DNA of 64,000 bases from Listeria booriae (GCF_000766865.1 NZ_JNFA01000003.1:54975-118974); one strand, 5' to 3'. Shown: positions 33,484-43,057, counted from the stretch's first letter. The notes: a model not told the origin generated them from the sequence alone. Program-made: numbers and translations.

Positions 33484-34542
33484 TTGAAAAAAGTAGTAAC
33501 AGCATTAGTAGGTATCTCACTCCTAATCGGATTAACAGCATGTGGCAAAGAAGGCATCGACAAAGTTCAGAGCGACAATTCATTGACAACTATCCAGAAC
33601 GTGAAGACAGATTTGAAAGATTATCAGCTAGCATACGTGAAGGACGACGATGATACAACTGGAGTGCTCGAGTTTTACAAAGACACGAATGGAAAAGATA
33701 TCTCGAATATACAACTAAACTCCGCACTCAAGAAGAAAGACGACAAAGTAAAAATCAATCTCATGAACGGTCTAAACGGCCTCATCGCAATGGTTGAAAT
33801 CAATGACGACCAACTTGCCAAAGAAGCGACAGAACTCGTATTATTAGACAGCAACAAAGAAGTAGACGAAGCAATCGGTGTCGCCCTAACAAACAAAGGC
33901 AAAAGCGATAACGGGAAAACAGTCGCAATCGTCGAAGTACCGTCCCTAGACGCCAAAACAGCCGAAGCATTAAAAGCCGTTGAATTACGCAACAAAGACC
34001 ACAAAGCCATCTACGAAAACAGCATTCAAGGCAAAGATATTAAGAAACAACAACTCTCAGAACGCGCCAAGAAAAATAGCTTTTTCCCAGCCGTAAATAA
34101 ATATATTGCCGACAAGAATTGGAAAGTTGTCAGTAGCGCAACACAGAAAAAATCACTTTACGCGGCCATTTTACGCGATCAAACCGGTCGTTATCACCTC
34201 GTAGAATTCACTTACCCAGACAACAAGTTAGTAGTAAAAGAAACAAACGAAAATGCCAACCCACAATCAGACGACGAAGCACTATTATTACAACTACAAG
34301 GCGACAAAAACCAATACATCGGCGTTGTCTCCGAACTAGAAAACATCATTGCAAAGGGCGCCACAGTCACACTCAAGTCCACCGACGGCAAAGAATACAC
34401 CCAAAACTTACACACCGGCTACAACGACAAAAACGCCCTAATCCAACTAACAAAAAAAGCCAACATGACAATCACCAACATCGCCACCCTAACAATCAAA
34501 GACAACACCGGCAACGACCTCTACAACATGGACTTGAAATAA
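33484..34542 (+). CDS. Putative lipoprotein of unknown function
   Basis: 352 residues, TTG start after AGGAAGGAAAT; the frame is open further upstream but reaches into the tRNA region without a better start. The signal peptide LKKVVTALVGISLLIGLTAC has a lipobox (LTAC), so the mature protein is a membrane-anchored lipoprotein. The body is hydrophilic, Lys/Asp/Asn-rich, and I recognise no family. Repeated phrases (LQLQGDKNQYIGVV; TLKSTDGKEYTQN) suggest beta domains. A strong terminator follows. Confidence 0.65.
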   Translation: MKKVVTALVGISLLIGLTACGKEGIDKVQSDNSLTTIQNVKTDLKDYQLAYVKDDDDTTGVLEFYKDTNGKDISNIQLNSALKKKDDKVKINLMNGLNGLIAMVEINDDQLAKEATELVLLDSNKEVDEAIGVALTNKGKSDNGKTVAIVEVPSLDAKTAEALKAVELRNKDHKAIYENSIQGKDIKKQQLSERAKKNSFFPAVNKYIADKNWKVVSSATQKKSLYAAILRDQTGRYHLVEFTYPDNKLVVKETNENANPQSDDEALLLQLQGDKNQYIGVVSELENIIAKGATVTLKSTDGKEYTQNLHTGYNDKNALIQLTKKANMTITNIATLTIKDNTGNDLYNMDLK

Positions 34543-34552
34543 AAAACACACT

Positions 34553-34597
34553 AAAAAGAGTAGGAAAAACCACGACCACGGTTTTTCCTACTCTTTT
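34553..34597. terminator. Lipoprotein gene terminator
   Basis: AAAGAGTAGGAAAAACC/GGTTTTTCCTACTCTTT, 17-base stem with eight-base loop and A/T tracts on both sides. Confidence 0.9.
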
Positions 34598-34667
34598 AAT
34601 ATAGTAATCTGAGATGACAACAAAATACGTTAGAGAAGCACAAGTTGTTTATTTTTCGGGTAGGACG

Positions 34668-34802
34668 TAAATTCTGCTATACACAAATCGAGCGAAAGCG
34701 TTTGTATTCCAGGGATTTGGTGGAAGCCGGAAGCGGAGCATACTTACGTATGTGAGAACCGGAAGTCCGCCAAATCCCTGGAATGCGAACGCTTGCCGCC
34801 GA
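34668..34802. repeat. Dispersed hairpin element, copy B
   Basis: Related to 22528-22741. Pairing arms at 34705-34724 and 34766-34785 differ from those of copy A at several positions, but both sides change together and pairing is kept. It ends just beyond the 3' end of the minus-strand MreB gene at 34820. Confidence 0.7.
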
Positions 34803-34819
34803 GTTACTCAGCGTATGCA

Positions 34820-35827
34820 CTACTTCACAGGTTTAGCGAGTTTGTCGATATACTCAAGCGACATACCAGTCCCAATTGCGACTGATTCCAGTGGACTTGG
34901 CGCCATATGTACTGGAACATCGATTTCTTGAACAAGCCATTCTTGGAAGCCTTGAATTAAAGAGCCGCCACCAGTTAGCACGATACCGCGATCAACAATG
35001 TCACCGCTTAGTTCTGGGGGACAGTTTTCTAACGTATTGCGAATTGCTTCTAGGATGCGTTGCAATGTTTCTTCTAAGGCTTTTTGAATTTCGGTGGAAG
35101 TTAGTGTTAATGTTTTAGGTAAGCCGGTAAGCAAATCGCGACCTCTGACATCCATTGTTTTTTCTGGATGTGGGATTGGTGCGTAGCCGAGTTCGAATTT
35201 GATGCGTTCAGCTGTTGCTTCTCCGACGAGTAGGTTGTAATTTTTGCGGATGTATTGGATGATTTCTTCGTCCATGTGATCGCCGCCAGTTCGTACGGAG
35301 TTGCTGGAAACGATGCCGCCGTAAGAAATAATAGCGATTTCGCTTGTTCCGCCACCGATATCTACAATGACATTGGCAATCGGTTCATCTACTGGTAACT
35401 CAGCGCCAATGGCAGCGGCTACCGGTTCTTCAATAAGCGTGACAGACTTTGCGCCCATAGACTGAACGGCATCTGAAATCGCACGACGCTCGACAGATGT
35501 TGCACCAGTAGGGGTACAAACAACCACATTGGGCTTTCTAATCGAATTACCTGAAATAGTGATAATTCGACGCATTATTTCGCGAAGTAATCCCGCTGTG
35601 ACATCGAAATCAGCGATAACGCCATCTTTTAATGGACGCACTGCCACGATATTTGTTGGTGTTTTTCCAATCATTTCTTTTGCTTCTTGGCCAATTGCAA
35701 GTACAGATTTCGTATTGACATCCATGGCAACTACAGAAGGCTCATTTAAGATAATTCCTTTTGATTTACTATACACTAAGATGTTTGCAGTACCTAAGTC
35801 GATACCAATTGTTGTATTACCAAACAT
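34820..35827 (-). CDS. MreB-family actin homologue
   Basis: 335-residue bacterial actin; polymerises on the membrane and guides lateral cell-wall synthesis. The nucleotide motifs are intact: phosphate 1 [10 protein letters not shown] (residues 7-16), [11 protein letters not shown] with Glu133-Glu134, phosphate 2 DIGGGT (156-161), and the adenosine motif [10 protein letters not shown]. It lies outside the usual mreBCD cluster and matches the MreB paralogue between the tRNA region and the MFS gene in L. monocytogenes (lmo1713 by recollection). Strong GGAGGG ribosome site. It lies directly downstream of a second, divergent copy. Confidence 0.93.
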   Translation of the reverse strand: MFGNTTIGIDLGTANILVYSKSKGIILNEPSVVAMDVNTKSVLAIGQEAKEMIGKTPTNIVAVRPLKDGVIADFDVTAGLLREIMRRIITISGNSIRKPNVVVCTPTGATSVERRAISDAVQSMGAKSVTLIEEPVAAAIGAELPVDEPIANVIVDIGGGTSEIAIISYGGIVSSNSVRTGGDHMDEEIIQYIRKNYNLLVGEATAERIKFELGYAPIPHPEKTMDVRGRDLLTGLPKTLTLTSTEIQKALEETLQRILEAIRNTLENCPPELSGDIVDRGIVLTGGGSLIQGFQEWLVQEIDVPVHMAPSPLESVAIGTGMSLEYIDKLAKPVK

Positions 35828-36015
35828 TTTTTACCCTCCATATCTCCTTTTTCATGCGTTAATGGCACAGTTTACAGTATAAAGGAGTTTTTTGTGTTGT
35901 GGTGCGTTATAAAGAGAATGATATAAAAAGGTAACATAGGAAAGGCTAAGCACGGCTCTTTTTTCAGAAACCGTAATTAGGATGTAAAGAACTTAATATA
36001 ACTCCAGAATTTAAC

Positions 36016-37062
36016 TTAAGAAAAGAATGGCAGGTTTAGCCGAGGAGTTGTCAGTTCTACATCGCCTGAAAAATTACGCTGACTGTAAAAATGAATGCGC
36101 CCAGTTCCGATTGCGGTCGATTCGAGTGGATTTGGATCTAAAATGACCGGGAAATCAACTTGATTTGTTAGCCATTCTTTGAAACCGTTTAATAAAGAGC
36201 CACCGCCAGTTAAAATAATACCTTGATCCATGATATCGCCGCTTAATTCGGCAGGGGATTGCTCGACCATCACGTGAATCGCTTTGACAATTTTGTTTAA
36301 GGCATCGGTGAAAAGCGGTTGTATTTCTGTGGAAGTGACGAGGGCTAGTGCTGGCAAGCCGTTAAGAAGACTGCGACCGCCGACTTCCATTGTTTTTAAG
36401 ACGTGAGGAAGGGGTGCGTATCCTAGCTCTTTTTTGATTTTTTCGGCGGTTAGGTTGCCGATGAGAAGATGGTGTTTTTCGCGGAAGTATTGGATGATTT
36501 CTTCGTCCAGTGTGTCGCCGGCAGAACGGATAGACAGGTTTGCCAAAATGCCACGATAGGAGACGATAGAAATTTCGGTGATGCCCGCGCCGATGTTAAC
36601 GATCATGTTTGAGACTGGTTCATTGATTGGGAGTCCAGCGCCAATTGCGGTTGCGACAGGGGCTTCGACGATAGTGACGACTTTAATGCCTGTTGCAAGC
36701 ACAGCGTCGCGAATAATATTGCGTTCGACGATAGTTGCACCAGCGGGGACATTGATGCTTGCCGCGGTTTTGCGAATAGGGACATGGGTTATTTTAGTCA
36801 CGCGCTCTAGAATAGCTTGCAGTAGTTTTACGGTATTATCAAAGTCAGCAACGACGCCATCCTTCAATGGTTTAATCGCTGTTAAAGTGGTGGGAGTCTT
36901 TCCATACATTTGCTTTGCGGGTGTTCCAATGGTGTAGACTTCTTTTGTTTTTGCGTCCAATACGATGACGGCAGGTTCATTGAACATGATTCCTCGCAAT
37001 TCATTATAAACGACAATGTTTGCGGTTCCTAAATCAATACCGACAGAAGAATGACTAAACAT
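36016..37062 (-). CDS. Divergent MreB-like protein with altered ATPase motifs
   Basis: 348 residues, aligning residue for residue with the neighbour over the first 170 positions. Phosphate 1 (IDLGTAN) and LTGGGSLLNG remain, but phosphate 2 reads NIGAGI (156-161) in place of DIGGGT, and Glu134 of the EEP motif is Ala (VEAP). The C-terminus carries an extra tail of about 15 residues ending LPFFS. The ATG at 37062 has AGGTG seven bases before it; a GTG two codons upstream is possible. Probably a paralogue by tandem duplication that may bind nucleotide but hydrolyse it poorly, perhaps modulating the neighbour's filaments. Its own promoter or cotranscription cannot be decided. Confidence 0.85.
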   Translation of the reverse strand: MFSHSSVGIDLGTANIVVYNELRGIMFNEPAVIVLDAKTKEVYTIGTPAKQMYGKTPTTLTAIKPLKDGVVADFDNTVKLLQAILERVTKITHVPIRKTAASINVPAGATIVERNIIRDAVLATGIKVVTIVEAPVATAIGAGLPINEPVSNMIVNIGAGITEISIVSYRGILANLSIRSAGDTLDEEIIQYFREKHHLLIGNLTAEKIKKELGYAPLPHVLKTMEVGGRSLLNGLPALALVTSTEIQPLFTDALNKIVKAIHVMVEQSPAELSGDIMDQGIILTGGGSLLNGFKEWLTNQVDFPVILDPNPLESTAIGTGRIHFYSQRNFSGDVELTTPRLNLPFFS

Positions 37063-37185
37063 GAGCACACACCTAACTTTCCTTTAAATTTTTGAAAGGT
37101 TTAAGTTCTTAATGATTTTATTGCCTTAAAGTGCTATATGTAAACCTAAATCACAAAAAAAGCTATACCAAGAAGGCATAACTTT

Positions 37186-38448
37186 TTAAGCTTTCGCACG
37201 ATTTTGTTTTTCGTAAAGACTGTACATATAAAAATAAATGAAACCACTGATGACGGCAAGTACTGCGATGGTTGCGAATGTGGCGAAATAGCCAATCAAT
37301 GTGGAAATTGTAATCGCAAACGGCGCAATAACTTTACCGAATGTGTAACGAAGTCCAGCCGCCGAGAAGTACATCGCACGTTTATCGTCTGGAGCAATTT
37401 TGGCCACGAAGTTTTGTTGAATACCAACTGTCATTAGTTCCGCAAAACTAAACAAGATTATTGCTAAAATCGCGCCCCAAGGACCTGTCGAGATGCCGAA
37501 AAGCAAGATTGCAACGCCGTAAAGAAACGAAGAATTCATAAAAACAAGCTTCTCACGATAGCGGCTCATCATGCGTGTAAAGAACACGGTTAGCAAGGCA
37601 ACACAAAAGCCGTTAATCGATACAATCACGCCAAAGAGTTGTTCTCCGGTAAGTTGTAGCGAGAATATCGACGCATCCCCAATCACTTCTGTAATGTAAA
37701 GTGGGAATAATAAATCCAATTGCATAAATGATTGCGAAATGATGACGCCAGCAACAATATACAAGAAAAATACTTTATCGGTAAAAATTAACTTGTAATT
37801 CTTCAACTGTTCTAGGAGCACCGTACCAATCTTTTTTTGCCGTTGTGCTTGGCGAAGTTCAGGATTAAGAGCAAGCGGCGCCGTTTCGCGACCGAATTTT
37901 GTCAAAAGAATCAGTAGTAGTAAATCAGCAAGTACAATGGCAATCAATGTTTGCGATGTATAATTATTAAATACCATCGCACCAATAATCGGCCCAATCA
38001 CGACCGCAATATTAATCATCATGTAAAAAATCGAATACACGTGACTCCGATGTTCCGGTTTCACAACATCAGCAATCATCGCTTGGCTCGCCGGCTGGTA
38101 AAAGGACATGAAAATACTAGCCACCATAAATCCAAAAAACGCAACATATGGCGAATAAAACATCGTTGACGCAGCAATCGCAAAAATCAGAAAACCAGCA
38201 CCTTCGCCAATTACCGAAATACTCATCATTCGCTTACGCCCATACGTATCCGCAAAATACCCACCAAGAAGTCCGGTAATCACAGATAACGCCTGCGAAA
38301 CGATTAAGAGTAAACTCGTTGTTTGACGACCAATAGAATCAGAAAAATAAATCGTTAGAAAGGGGAATACCGCCCAAAAAGAAATATCGAGCAGCGCTTC
38401 CCCGAATAATCGCACTTTGAGATTAATATCCCAAGTCTTGAATTTCAT
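37186..38448 (-). CDS. MFS transporter
   Basis: 420-residue major facilitator with about 12 membrane segments. The loop 2-3 motif GGYFADTYGRKRMM is typical of drug/proton antiporters of the MdtH/YfmO kind. The start MKFKTWD at 38448 fits GAGGGTG; the GTG at 38460 overlaps that site. The substrate is unknown. By position it matches L. monocytogenes lmo1712. Confidence 0.85.
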   Translation of the reverse strand: MKFKTWDINLKVRLFGEALLDISFWAVFPFLTIYFSDSIGRQTTSLLLIVSQALSVITGLLGGYFADTYGRKRMMSISVIGEGAGFLIFAIAASTMFYSPYVAFFGFMVASIFMSFYQPASQAMIADVVKPEHRSHVYSIFYMMINIAVVIGPIIGAMVFNNYTSQTLIAIVLADLLLLILLTKFGRETAPLALNPELRQAQRQKKIGTVLLEQLKNYKLIFTDKVFFLYIVAGVIISQSFMQLDLLFPLYITEVIGDASIFSLQLTGEQLFGVIVSINGFCVALLTVFFTRMMSRYREKLVFMNSSFLYGVAILLFGISTGPWGAILAIILFSFAELMTVGIQQNFVAKIAPDDKRAMYFSAAGLRYTFGKVIAPFAITISTLIGYFATFATIAVLAVISGFIYFYMYSLYEKQNRAKA

Positions 38449-38501
38449 CTTAGAAAACACCCTCTTTAAAAAACAGCTAAGTCGCTATTAGATTTAGTTG
38501 T

Positions 38502-38535
38502 AAAAAAGCCCATGAAACGTCGCATTCCATGGGCT
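38502..38535 (-). terminator. Aminopeptidase gene terminator
   Basis: On the minus strand AGCCCATG/CATGGGCT stem followed by TTTTTT. Confidence 0.8.
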
Positions 38536-38576
38536 AGTTGTGTTAAAGAATGGTGGTTTTTAAATGTGTGTAGAAA

Positions 38577-39809
38577 TTAGAACGCCCAGTCGCCATTGCG
38601 GAAGACAGGAACTTTTTCGCCAGATGCTGTAATGCCGTCGATGTTCATTTTATCAGAACCGATCATGAAATCAACGTGTGTCATACTTGCATTTACACCA
38701 GCTTTTTCTAACTCTTCGCGACTCATTTCTTCGCCACCTTTAATGTTGAAGGCATACGCGCTACCGATTGCTAAATGGTTAGAAGCATTTTCGTCAAATA
38801 GCGTGTTGTAGAACAGAATACCAGATTGCGAAATTGGAGAAGGGTCTGGAACTAGCGCCACTTCGCCTAAATAATGCGAACCTTCATCTGTTGCTACTAA
38901 ATCTTTCAAAATTGCCTCGCCTTCTTTAGCTACAACGTCCACGATGCGACCATCCTTGAACGTGATTTTGAAATCATCGATAATGTTACCGGCATAGCTA
39001 AGCGGTTTCGTACTTGAAACATACCCATTAACGCTATGTTTTTCGGCACAAGAAAAGACTTCTTCGGTAGGCATGTTCGCCATGAACTCTTTGCCTTGTT
39101 TGTTTTGGCTACCAGCACCAACCCATACGTGATTTTCAGGAAGACCGATCGTTAAATCAGTTCCAGGAGCCGTGTAATGCAGCGCTTTATATTGTTGCTC
39201 GTTCAAATAAGCAGCTTTGCTATTTAGCGATTCATCATGGTTTTTCCATGTTTGTACAGGATCAGCTGTGTTAATACGTGTTGTTTCAAAAATTGTTTCC
39301 CATAAAGCAGGAACTTGTTCATCCGCAGGCAAGTCTGGGAAAACTTTTGCTGCCCAGCCCACAGATGCGCCACCGACAACTGTCCAGCTCACTGCGTTTG
39401 ACTGAATCATTTGGCGGAATTCTTCCAACGCTTGACCTGTTGCTTTTTGGTTTGCCGCGATTTTTTGACCGTCGACACCTTTTAGCAAGTCTGGATTTTC
39501 AGATACAATCGATATAAACGCTGCATTTTCGCGCGCATACTCAATACGCTCTGCTGCACGATGTAATGCCGCCTTTTCGAAAATTTCGATTGGTGAGTGC
39601 TGATAACGAAGCAACGTGATTTCATCATCCGCCCAGTTAATAATAACGTCGCTAGCTCCAACTTCATACGCTTTTTTCGTAATCAATCGGCTTAACGGCG
39701 CGCTTTCTACAGAACTGTTAATGAATACTTTCTGGTTAGGCTGAACGTTTACCCCAACCTTGACGATCAATTCTGCATACTTTTCTAATTTCTCATTAAA
39801 TGTTGCCAT
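38577..39809 (-). CDS. M29 thermophilic-type aminopeptidase (AmpS)
   Basis: 410-residue cytosolic metallo-aminopeptidase of family M29, for peptide turnover. Start MATFNEKLEKYAELIVKVGVNVQ at 39809, with GGGGTG upstream; longer in-frame starts are rejected. Acidic and His ligands expected in the C-terminal half are seen around GEVALVPDPSPI, ASNHLAIGSAY, THVDFMIG and DGITASGEKVP. Single gene with its own terminator. Confidence 0.9.
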   Translation of the reverse strand: MATFNEKLEKYAELIVKVGVNVQPNQKVFINSSVESAPLSRLITKKAYEVGASDVIINWADDEITLLRYQHSPIEIFEKAALHRAAERIEYARENAAFISIVSENPDLLKGVDGQKIAANQKATGQALEEFRQMIQSNAVSWTVVGGASVGWAAKVFPDLPADEQVPALWETIFETTRINTADPVQTWKNHDESLNSKAAYLNEQQYKALHYTAPGTDLTIGLPENHVWVGAGSQNKQGKEFMANMPTEEVFSCAEKHSVNGYVSSTKPLSYAGNIIDDFKITFKDGRIVDVVAKEGEAILKDLVATDEGSHYLGEVALVPDPSPISQSGILFYNTLFDENASNHLAIGSAYAFNIKGGEEMSREELEKAGVNASMTHVDFMIGSDKMNIDGITASGEKVPVFRNGDWAF

Positions 39810-39923
39810 ATGTAGCACCCCTTTTCTATTCAATAAAGGCATTGTATCTCAAAAAAAGGCGTAAAGCAAGTGATTGCAACGCTCGGTAGGGAGGATTATC
39901 CAAACCAAAGTTACCTAAAAATT

Positions 39924-40235
39924 CTACTCAAATTCAATCTCAGCCAATGCCTCGTCCATTGAATCTAAAATCTCGTATTTCGTAAAATAATCGAGCCAAG
40001 CTTGGCGTAAATCGGGCGCGTCACGCTTAATTGAGGGCTTTATTTTATCGTACATTGTTTTCATAATATCTTGCCACATAGCGTTTACTGCCCGCTCTAA
40101 TTTCACGTCTTTCCAACGTTTTGCAGGAGGGCGCTTCTTATTTTTCTCGTTTTGGAACTCCATTGCTTTTTGATAAAATGTAGCTTTACTCGTTAAGTTT
40201 TCGGACATATAGATCGAAAATTCGTTGAAAGTCAT
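39924..40235 (-). CDS. Conserved-looking small protein, unknown function
   Basis: 103 residues, highly charged, mainly helical (KNKKRPPAKRWKDVKLERAVNAMWQDIMKTM), no membrane segment and no recognised family. GGAGTG precedes the ATG. Basic centre and acidic C-terminus (DEALAEIEFE). It lies alone between the aminopeptidase and flavodoxin genes. Could be RNA-binding or a protein partner; nothing decides. Confidence 0.6.
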   Translation of the reverse strand: MTFNEFSIYMSENLTSKATFYQKAMEFQNEKNKKRPPAKRWKDVKLERAVNAMWQDIMKTMYDKIKPSIKRDAPDLRQAWLDYFTKYEILDSMDEALAEIEFE

Positions 40236-40535
40236 TGTAACACTCCTTAAATACTCAATCTATTAACCTTACCATATCCGATTCGGAGCGTCTACCACCT
40301 CTAAAAATAGAAAACTAAGTTCTGTCATCTTTTCATGAATTTTATCTGTAGCAAAACATGATTTCAAAGACCTATTAGTCTATTTGAGTTAGGAGACTAA
40401 CTAGGGCGCAAACCTTGTCTACCAATGGCTAATACATCATCTTGCAGCGCATTCAAAAAGCGATTTCCAAATTATTTTCCCCACAAAAAAACACGCAACC
40501 GTCATTACGACAGTCACGCATTTTGGGCGATTTAT
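40236..40535. other. Intergenic stretch without a gene
   Basis: No frame with a ribosome site. A perfect AGTTAG-GAGA-CTAACT dyad lies at 40387-40402. No T-tract terminator for the flavodoxin gene is evident. Confidence 0.4.
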
Positions 40536-40982
40536 TTAACCTAATAACGCATCCGCAAATGTTTTCGCATATGCTTCAGCACGAACAACGTCATCTTCAT
40601 CAGGATCTAAGTCTACTTTTAGACCTTCCACTGGGACCGTTGCGCCTTGTTCTTTCAAGCGTTTCTCAACAAGATCAACCGTTAAGCAGAACTCGTCATA
40701 GAACGTGTCACCTGAACCGAAAGAAGCACAAATTTTGCCAGAAAAATCAACGTCTGCCATATCTTCGTAGAAATCTACAAACTCATCAGGAAGCTGACCA
40801 TCATCGTACGTATAGCCGCCGATTAGCGCGCCGTCATACTCCAACAATGCTTCTGGCTCCACCGAGATACATTCCTCAATTTCGACTTCAATATCGTATT
40901 TCTCTAACTCTTCGCCTAGAATATCTGCAATTTCTTCTGTATTTCCAGTCATGCTGGCATATACGATCATCACTTTTGCCAT
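40536..40982 (-). CDS. Short-chain flavodoxin
   Basis: 148-residue FMN electron carrier. The phosphate-binding loop is VYASMTGNTEEIA (residues 8-20), the two FMN loops GGYTYDDGQLPDEF and FGSGDTFYDEFC. Strongly acidic, as usual. By position the L. monocytogenes lmo1710 flavodoxin. Confidence 0.94.
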   Translation of the reverse strand: MAKVMIVYASMTGNTEEIADILGEELEKYDIEVEIEECISVEPEALLEYDGALIGGYTYDDGQLPDEFVDFYEDMADVDFSGKICASFGSGDTFYDEFCLTVDLVEKRLKEQGATVPVEGLKVDLDPDEDDVVRAEAYAKTFADALLG

Positions 40983-41218
40983 TATCTACATCACCATTTC
41001 TTTCTATAAGTTCTTAAGTTCAAACAAAAAGCACATTTGACATCAAAAAATGCTTGTTTCATCATTCACTAATACCTCCATTATAATGAATTTCAGAAAA
41101 ACTGCAAGAATTTCCGTCAAAATTAGCTAAATCGTCATATTCACACTTTCAAAATGTGGGGAAGCAAGCTATAATGGTAGAAGTGAGAATTTCTGTATGA
41201 AGAGAAGGGATGTAAAAA

Positions 41219-41977
41219 ATGATTACACTAAAATCAAGACGCGAAATCGACGAAATGAAGCGCGCGGGAGAAATCCTTGCTGCGACACATAAAGAAATTA
41301 AGAAATTAATCAAACCAGGCATCACAACATGGGACATCGAAGTTTTTACAGAAGAATTTTTGCGTAAAAATGATGCAACACCAGAGCAAAAAGGATTCGA
41401 AGGCTATGAGTACGCGACATGTGCCAGCATTAACGATGAAATTTGCCATGGTTTTCCGCGCAAACAACCGCTAAAAGAAGGCGATATTGTCACGGTCGAC
41501 ATGGTTGTTAATTATCACGGCGCACTTGCTGACTCTGCTTGGACGTATGCAGTTGGGCAAGCGACACCAGAAGTAGAGCGTTTGCTAGAAGTAACGCGCA
41601 AATCAATGTACTTAGGTATTGAACAAGCCCAAGTTGGCAATCGCATCGGCGACATCGGACATGCGATTCAAACCTACGTAGAAGGCGAGAACTTATCTGT
41701 TGTTCGTGAATTCATCGGTCATGGCGTTGGCCCAACATTGCACGAAAAACCAGATGTACCACATTTCGGCACTGCAGGTAAAGGTTTACGTCTAAAAGAA
41801 GGCATGGTTATCACGATCGAGCCAATGGTCAATATCGGCGGCTGGAAAGCAAAAATGGATGATAACGGTTGGACGGCCCGTACAGTTGACGGTTCACTTT
41901 CCGCACAATACGAGCATACAATCGCGATTACAAAGGATGGTCCAGAGATTTTGACATATCAAGGAGAAAACGATTAA
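41219..41977 (+). CDS. map: Methionine aminopeptidase type I
   Basis: 252 residues; removes the N-terminal methionine from nascent proteins. Metal ligands are in VTVDMVVNYHGALADSAWTY (two Asp), GHGVGPTLHE (His), ITIEPM (Glu) and the last QYEHTIAI (Glu). AGAAGGGATGT precedes the ATG; a TATAAT at 41170-41175 is the likely -10. A terminator hairpin follows. Confidence 0.96.
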   Translation: MITLKSRREIDEMKRAGEILAATHKEIKKLIKPGITTWDIEVFTEEFLRKNDATPEQKGFEGYEYATCASINDEICHGFPRKQPLKEGDIVTVDMVVNYHGALADSAWTYAVGQATPEVERLLEVTRKSMYLGIEQAQVGNRIGDIGHAIQTYVEGENLSVVREFIGHGVGPTLHEKPDVPHFGTAGKGLRLKEGMVITIEPMVNIGGWKAKMDDNGWTARTVDGSLSAQYEHTIAITKDGPEILTYQGEND

Positions 41978-41986
41978 ACTCCAAGC

Positions 41987-42026
41987 TTAGGTGTGTTGCT
42001 TAACAAGGCGATGCACCTAAATTTTT
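41987..42026 (+). terminator. map terminator
   Basis: TTAGGTG...CACCTAA with inner TTGC/GGCGA-type pairing, then five T. Confidence 0.7.
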
Positions 42027-42051
42027 CGATTTTTAACGAAGGGTGAAAAAA

Positions 42052-42849
42052 ATGGGTGAAAAAAGAGCAATCAACAGAACGAAGATACCAAATACAGTAG
42101 ACTCGATTTGTAAAGAGTTACATACACTAGGCATCACAGCAGGGGACACCGTTATTCTGCATTCGGCGCTAGGCCAAGCAGGATGGGTGTGTGGTGGCGA
42201 TGTCGCAGTCATTAAAGCATTTCAACAAGCCGTGACAGAGCAGGGAAATCTAGTCATGCCAACACAAAGCACGAATCTTTCAGACCCAGCAACATGGCGC
42301 AATCCAGCCGTTCCTAAAAGCTGGTGGCCGACAATCTACGAAGAAATGCCAGCATATCATCCAGACGAAACACCGACCTTTTTCATGGGTGTCATTCCTG
42401 AAACATTTCGCAAAATGCCAGATGTAAGGCGGAGTCTTCATCCGAAATATTCCTTCTGCGCATGGGGAAAAAACGCAGCACTCATCACAGAAAAACACGC
42501 GCTTAACTTCGGTTTCGGTGAACAATCACCACTTGCCAGACTTTACGAACTAAAAGCCAAAATCGTCTTATTAGGCGTTGATCACGATAAAAATACATCC
42601 CTCCATTTTGCTGAACATCAAGCAGGCATCCGCAAAATAAGACAAGAAAAATCGCCAATCATCAAAAACGGCGTGAAAGTTTGGCAAGCCTACGATGAAC
42701 TCGCATATAACAGCGATTCCTTCATCAAAGTCGGCCGTCAGTATGAACAAGAAAAAGGCCACCAACCGACGACGCTAGCTGGTGCACCTACTAAAATATT
42801 CGATATGTGTGACTTAATCGATTACGCGGCACTCGTTATTTCCGAATAG
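42052..42849 (+). CDS. Aminoglycoside N(3)-acetyltransferase-like protein
   Basis: 265 residues of the antibiotic N-acetyltransferase AAC(3)/YokD family: GDTVILHSALGQAGWVCGG near residue 35, VMPTQSTNL, RRSLHPKYSFCAWGKNA and GVDHDKNTSLHFAEH. Family members acetylate aminoglycosides, but chromosomal Listeria homologues are part of the core genome, so resistance should not be assumed. ATG at 42052, eight bases after GAAGGG. Its last 14 bases overlap the convergent UPF0435 gene. Confidence 0.85.
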   Translation: MGEKRAINRTKIPNTVDSICKELHTLGITAGDTVILHSALGQAGWVCGGDVAVIKAFQQAVTEQGNLVMPTQSTNLSDPATWRNPAVPKSWWPTIYEEMPAYHPDETPTFFMGVIPETFRKMPDVRRSLHPKYSFCAWGKNAALITEKHALNFGFGEQSPLARLYELKAKIVLLGVDHDKNTSLHFAEHQAGIRKIRQEKSPIIKNGVKVWQAYDELAYNSDSFIKVGRQYEQEKGHQPTTLAGAPTKIFDMCDLIDYAALVISE

Positions 42850-43057
42850 TCCGCAATTCTTCCGCAAAAAGTTGCATTTCACGCAAGCTAATCGTTTTTT
42901 TGCGATGAATAACCGTATAAATATCCACGAGAGACTCATAATGAATCGACTCTAATGTCAAATTTTCAAAGACAGAAGCATTGACCATCTTTAATTTGGC
43001 AGTAATTTCATTCAACATATACGTCACATTTTCTTGTGATGGATTTTCTAAATTCAT
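42836..43057 (-). CDS. UPF0435 / DUF1128 protein (YfkK-like)
   Basis: 73-residue helical protein MNLENPSQENVTYMLNEITAKLKMVN...LREMQLFAEELRTIRK, typical of the small UPF0435 family of Bacilli, function unknown. The start at 43057 fits AAGGGTG and the family's usual MNLE beginning. Convergent overlap with the acetyltransferase gene. Confidence 0.85.
   Translation of the reverse strand: MNLENPSQENVTYMLNEITAKLKMVNASVFENLTLESIHYESLVDIYTVIHRKKTISLREMQLFAEELRTIRK

Noticed and set aside
40442..41017. Plus-strand frame of 191 codons opposite flavodoxin
   Set aside because: Antisense to a clear flavodoxin gene; composition (His/Arg/Leu) typical of a shadow.
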